From Thermoplasmatales archaeon (GTDB lineage Archaea; Thermoplasmatota; E2; DHVEG-1), in the NCBI GenBank assembly GCA_023128855.1, contig JAGMDE010000087.1:1-8437 (forward strand): a stretch of DNA of 8,437 bases. The letters are read 5' to 3'. The notes beneath the pieces are model-generated. The model saw nothing but the letters and a program-made list of their open reading frames with translations. It did no database searches and was not told the DNA's origin. Positions 6,670-8,437 of the stretch are shown here, one piece after another. Numbering within the stretch: position 1 is the first letter of the stretch; every line of letters begins with the position of its first letter. Both the position numbers and the translations under genes were made by a program.

Positions 6670-7053
6670 ATGGCTCTTTGGCAAGGTGAATCAAGAAGAA
6701 GCAATACAGGACGAAGAATACGTTATGCACGCGGCAAAAAAAAGTTTGAAATAGGTCGAGAAAGACATCTTACCACAATCGGCCCTACAACACTCAAAAA
6801 AGTTCGAACAATGGGAGATAATAGGAAAACTAGAGCTAAAACAATAGACGTTGCTTATGTTGTTGATCCGAATAATAAAAAGACAACTAAAACAGAAATC
6901 GTTTCTGTTGTTGAAAACAAGGCTAACATTCACTACGTACGAAGAAACATAATAAACAAAGGTGCAATTATTGAAACAAAGCTGGGTAAAGCACAAGTTA
7001 CTTCCAGACCTGGTCAAAGCGGCACTATAAATGCTGTATTAATTTCTAAATAA
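6670..7053 (+). CDS. rps8e: 30S ribosomal protein S8e
   Basis: This is a small-subunit ribosomal protein found only in archaea and eukaryotes. The 127-residue length is typical of archaeal S8e. The N-terminal rRNA-binding tail (MALWQGESRRSNTGRRIR, then a run of basic residues to about 30) and the following ERHLTTIGPTTLKKVRTMGDNRKTR block are diagnostic. The C-terminal beta-rich part ends in a conserved-looking RPGQSGTINAVLISK. The start ATG at 6670 follows a TATA box at the distance expected of a leaderless transcript, and the conserved MA(x)WQG beginning supports it. SRP19 follows 16 bp after the stop, so the two form an operon linking ribosome synthesis to protein targeting. Confidence 0.98.
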   Translation: MALWQGESRRSNTGRRIRYARGKKKFEIGRERHLTTIGPTTLKKVRTMGDNRKTRAKTIDVAYVVDPNNKKTTKTEIVSVVENKANIHYVRRNIINKGAIIETKLGKAQVTSRPGQSGTINAVLISK

Positions 7054-7069
7054 ATTGTTGTGATAAAGT

Positions 7070-7345
7070 ATGGTCTCCAGAGAAGAAGACAAATACGTTG
7101 TTTGGCCAATATATTTTGATAAATCAGTTTCAAGACTTTCAGGTAGAAAGGTTTCTAAAAAAAATGCTGTGGATAAACCTGATATAGAATCTATTTCAAA
7201 AGCAGCAAAATCCTTGGGACTTAACCCTGTTTTAGAAAAAAATGTGTCTTATCCTTCCAAACATTGGAAAAAAGAAGGCAGAATTTTAATAGACAAGAAT
7301 GACTCAAAAAGTAAGCTTTTAAGACAAATTGCTAATCGTTTATAG
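7070..7345 (+). CDS. srp19: Signal recognition particle 19 kDa protein (SRP19)
   Basis: This protein binds the tips of helices 6 and 8 of archaeal 7S SRP RNA and prepares it for SRP54, enabling co-translational targeting to the membrane. At 91 residues it is the usual compact archaeal form. Family motifs are visible: YVVWPIYFDKSVSRLSGRKV (9-28; compare the consensus WPxYxD...sRxxGRxV), the helix SISKAAKSLGLNP, and YPSKHWKKEGRILI (61-74). The ATG at 7070 is preceded at 7061-7065 by GTGAT. This matches part of the archaeal anti-SD complement (GGTGATC), so as the second gene of the operon it seems to use an SD-type start, while S8e looks leaderless. The SRP RNA gene is not in this window. Confidence 0.97.
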   Translation: MVSREEDKYVVWPIYFDKSVSRLSGRKVSKKNAVDKPDIESISKAAKSLGLNPVLEKNVSYPSKHWKKEGRILIDKNDSKSKLLRQIANRL

Positions 7346-7378
7346 TGCATTTTATGGACAATGTTAACGTAATAAATG

Positions 7379-7412
7379 TTTTTAAGCAATAAACTTAAAT
7401 TTTAAAGTTTTG
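7379..7412 (+). terminator. Possible terminator after SRP19
   Basis: T-rich tracts (TTTTT at 7379-7383 and TTTT at 7408-7411) flank a weak hairpin with arms AAACTT (7391-7396) and AAGTTT (7405-7410). This lies 34-67 bp after the SRP19 stop. Archaeal termination relies mainly on T tracts, so the position suits the end of the S8e-SRP19 transcript. The whole region is very AT-rich, however, so such patterns occur easily by chance. Confidence 0.3.
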
Positions 7413-7585
7413 GCATTAATACTAATTTTTCATGTTATCATGTCACATGTTTTCAATTCAATAAATATTGCTAAATTATGTCTAGCATATTTACTACAAT
7501 TATAATGAAAGACATTATTTATCATACTTCATACGTAGATCGTTGAAAAAGTTGCTTTTCAGGTCTTTCTCCTTATGATATATAT

Positions 7586-7823
7586 TACATTATCTAGAAT
7601 ATCTGTGTAAAAAAATTAGTTTTCTCCTGTAAAAACCGAAAAAATGCTTTGGATACAGAAAAATCAACGAAAAATAGGGCTTTTCAGGCAAAAAAGTGCC
7701 TTTCTAAGATAGCAAAAAAATCCAACAATTTTTTACGTTCTAAAAATTAACAAAAATGAACCGATTTTGTAATTTTCAAAAAATTTTTGGTTTTTTTGCC
7801 ACATCATATTGTTAGATAATGTA
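7586..7823. repeat. 11-bp inverted repeat upstream of the recombinase
   Basis: TACATTATCTA (7586-7596) and TAGATAATGTA (7813-7823) are perfect reverse complements, 216 bp apart. The right copy ends 15 bp before the recombinase TATA box, a plausible place for a regulator. By a rough estimate, a perfect 11-bp match between two points in 500 bp of AT-rich DNA is uncommon but not impossible by chance. Confidence 0.4.
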
Positions 7824-7838
7824 TAGCACACGATAATC

Positions 7839-7846
7839 TTATAAAT
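7839..7846 (+). promoter_or_regulatory. TATA box of the serine recombinase gene
   Basis: The sequence TTATAAAT lies 18 bases before the first ATG (7864) and exactly 24 bases before the second in-frame ATG (7870). The 24-base spacing is the same as at the S8e gene in this window. This favours a leaderless message beginning at the second ATG, two codons downstream of the longest frame. Confidence 0.55.
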
Positions 7847-7863
7847 CAAAACTCGCTTAAAAT

Positions 7864-8437
7864 ATGTGGATGGATGCAGAATCTGTTAGAGCAGCAATTT
7901 ATACTAGAGTATCAACAGAGGATCAAGCTAAAGAAGGATTTTCTCTAGATGCACAGCTTGACAAACTTAGAGCTTATTGCAAAGCTAGAGATTGGACTAT
8001 AGCAGAAGAATATATTGATGATGGATACTCTGGGAGGACTGTGAAACGTCCTGCTTACAGTAGAATGATGGAAGAACTGGAAAAATGGAACTTACTTCTA
8101 GTTCTTAAAATGGACAGAATCCACAGAAATTCAAAAAACTTCATGCTCATGATGGAATTTCTTAATAAAAATGAAAAAGAATTTGTCTCTATGAACGAAT
8201 CTTTTGATACTTCTACTGCAATGGGCCGTTTTGTTATGAACATTCTTCAACTTGTAGCACAATTAGAATCTGAGCAGATCGGGGAACGTGTCTATGATGG
8301 AATGGAACAAAAAGCAAAAACAGCAGGCGGCGTGCTAGGTTTTAACATACCATATGGTTATGATTATTCTAACAGAAAATTAAATATCATTGATGATGAA
8401 GCAAGAGTTGTAAAAGATATTTACTCTTGGTACAAGG
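7864..8437 (+). CDS. Large serine recombinase, N-terminal part (runs off right edge)
   Basis: This is a site-specific DNA recombinase that cuts both strands through a serine-DNA linkage; in mobile elements this family integrates and excises the element. The 191 visible codons contain the complete resolvase-type catalytic domain: YTRVSTEDQ (13-21, nucleophile Ser17 and Arg15), EGFSLDAQ (24-31), DDGYSGRTVKRP (52-63), and KMDRIHRN (82-89, with Asp84, Arg85 and Arg88 at the positions of resolvase D67, R68 and R71). It continues through the long helix (about 119-143) into GFNIPYGYDY (158-167) and EARVVKDIY, the start of the recombinase DNA-binding domain. This order marks a large serine recombinase; an IS607-type enzyme would have its HTH first. 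The longest frame starts at ATG 7864, but ATG 7870 fits the TATA spacing better. The zinc-ribbon and coiled-coil part lies outside the window, so intactness is unknown. Confidence 0.93.
   Translation, partial: MWMDAESVRAAIYTRVSTEDQAKEGFSLDAQLDKLRAYCKARDWTIAEEYIDDGYSGRTVKRPAYSRMMEELEKWNLLLVLKMDRIHRNSKNFMLMMEFLNKNEKEFVSMNESFDTSTAMGRFVMNILQLVAQLESEQIGERVYDGMEQKAKTAGGVLGFNIPYGYDYSNRKLNIIDDEARVVKDIYSWYK

Larger units (their letters stand above)
7346..7863. other. 518-bp AT-rich region without a credible gene
   Basis: Both strands were scanned for short frames. The longest seen are trivial, for example 12 residues from 7354 (plus) and about 24 residues read leftward from 7807 (minus), with no start signals. 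No tRNA-like or CRISPR-like structure is seen. It holds a possible terminator near SRP19, an 11-bp inverted repeat (7586-7596 with 7813-7823), a 10-bp direct repeat GCTTTTCAGG (7554-7563 and 7679-7688), small hairpins (TGAAAA...TTTTCA at 7544-7561; AGGCA...TGCCT at 7686-7701), and the recombinase TATA box at its right end. It is by far the longest gap in the window and may include the edge or attachment site of a mobile element. Confidence 0.6.

Noticed and set aside
7431..7450. Three CATGT repeats spaced 7-8 bases apart, considered as an operator or the start of a repeat array.
   Set aside because: The units are only five bases long, the spacing is irregular, and there is no continuation or adjacent promoter. 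This is not a CRISPR-like array.
7802..7807. Two adjacent minus-strand ATGs opening a frame of about 24 residues (MMWQKNQKFFENYKIG...).
   Set aside because: It is short and of low complexity in A/T-rich DNA, with no TATA box at a suitable distance and no SD, so chance is the simplest explanation.
7346..7863. Possible tRNA, C/D-box RNA or SRP RNA gene in the long gap.
   Set aside because: No TPsiC-type GTTCGAA motif, no paired C (TGATGA) and D (CTGA) boxes, and no GC-rich structured segment as expected for stable archaeal RNAs.

Overview
The window is an AT-rich, gene-dense piece of an archaeal chromosome. It carries archaeal-type information-processing genes (full-length aIF5B, ribosomal protein S8e, SRP19) and the first two genes of an A-type (V-like) ATP synthase operon. 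There are TATA-like boxes at a fixed distance upstream of several genes and almost no strong Shine-Dalgarno sites. A euryarchaeal lineage related to Thermoplasmata is my best guess, but this is inference; the sequence alone does not fix the lineage.

Layout. Positions 1-1408 hold ATP synthase subunits I (3' part beyond the window) and H on the minus strand, in the usual H-then-I order. aIF5B (1456-3219) and a newly noticed 46-residue ORF (3282-3422) follow upstream on the same strand. A compact intracellular GH13 alpha-glucanase (3495-4667) lies next, also on the minus strand. A GNAT acetyltransferase (4713-5147, plus) diverges from the glucanase and converges on a MATE-type transporter (5133-6581, minus), with a 15-bp overlap of the two 3' ends. 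S8e and SRP19 (6670-7345, plus) form a tight two-gene operon diverging from the transporter. A 518-bp AT-rich stretch with no credible gene follows, and then the start of a large serine recombinase (7864 to beyond the right edge).

How the genes relate. The core genes are housekeeping: translation initiation, ribosome assembly, protein targeting and energy conversion. The glucanase, acetyltransferase and transporter look like independent single-gene units placed between them. The recombinase after a long gene-free stretch suggests that the right edge enters an integrated mobile element, though no attachment-site pair can be shown here.

The observations most worth checking are the unrecognised small ORF with its own TATA box and SD-like site, the inverted repeat that brackets its start, and the repeats in the non-coding region upstream of the recombinase.
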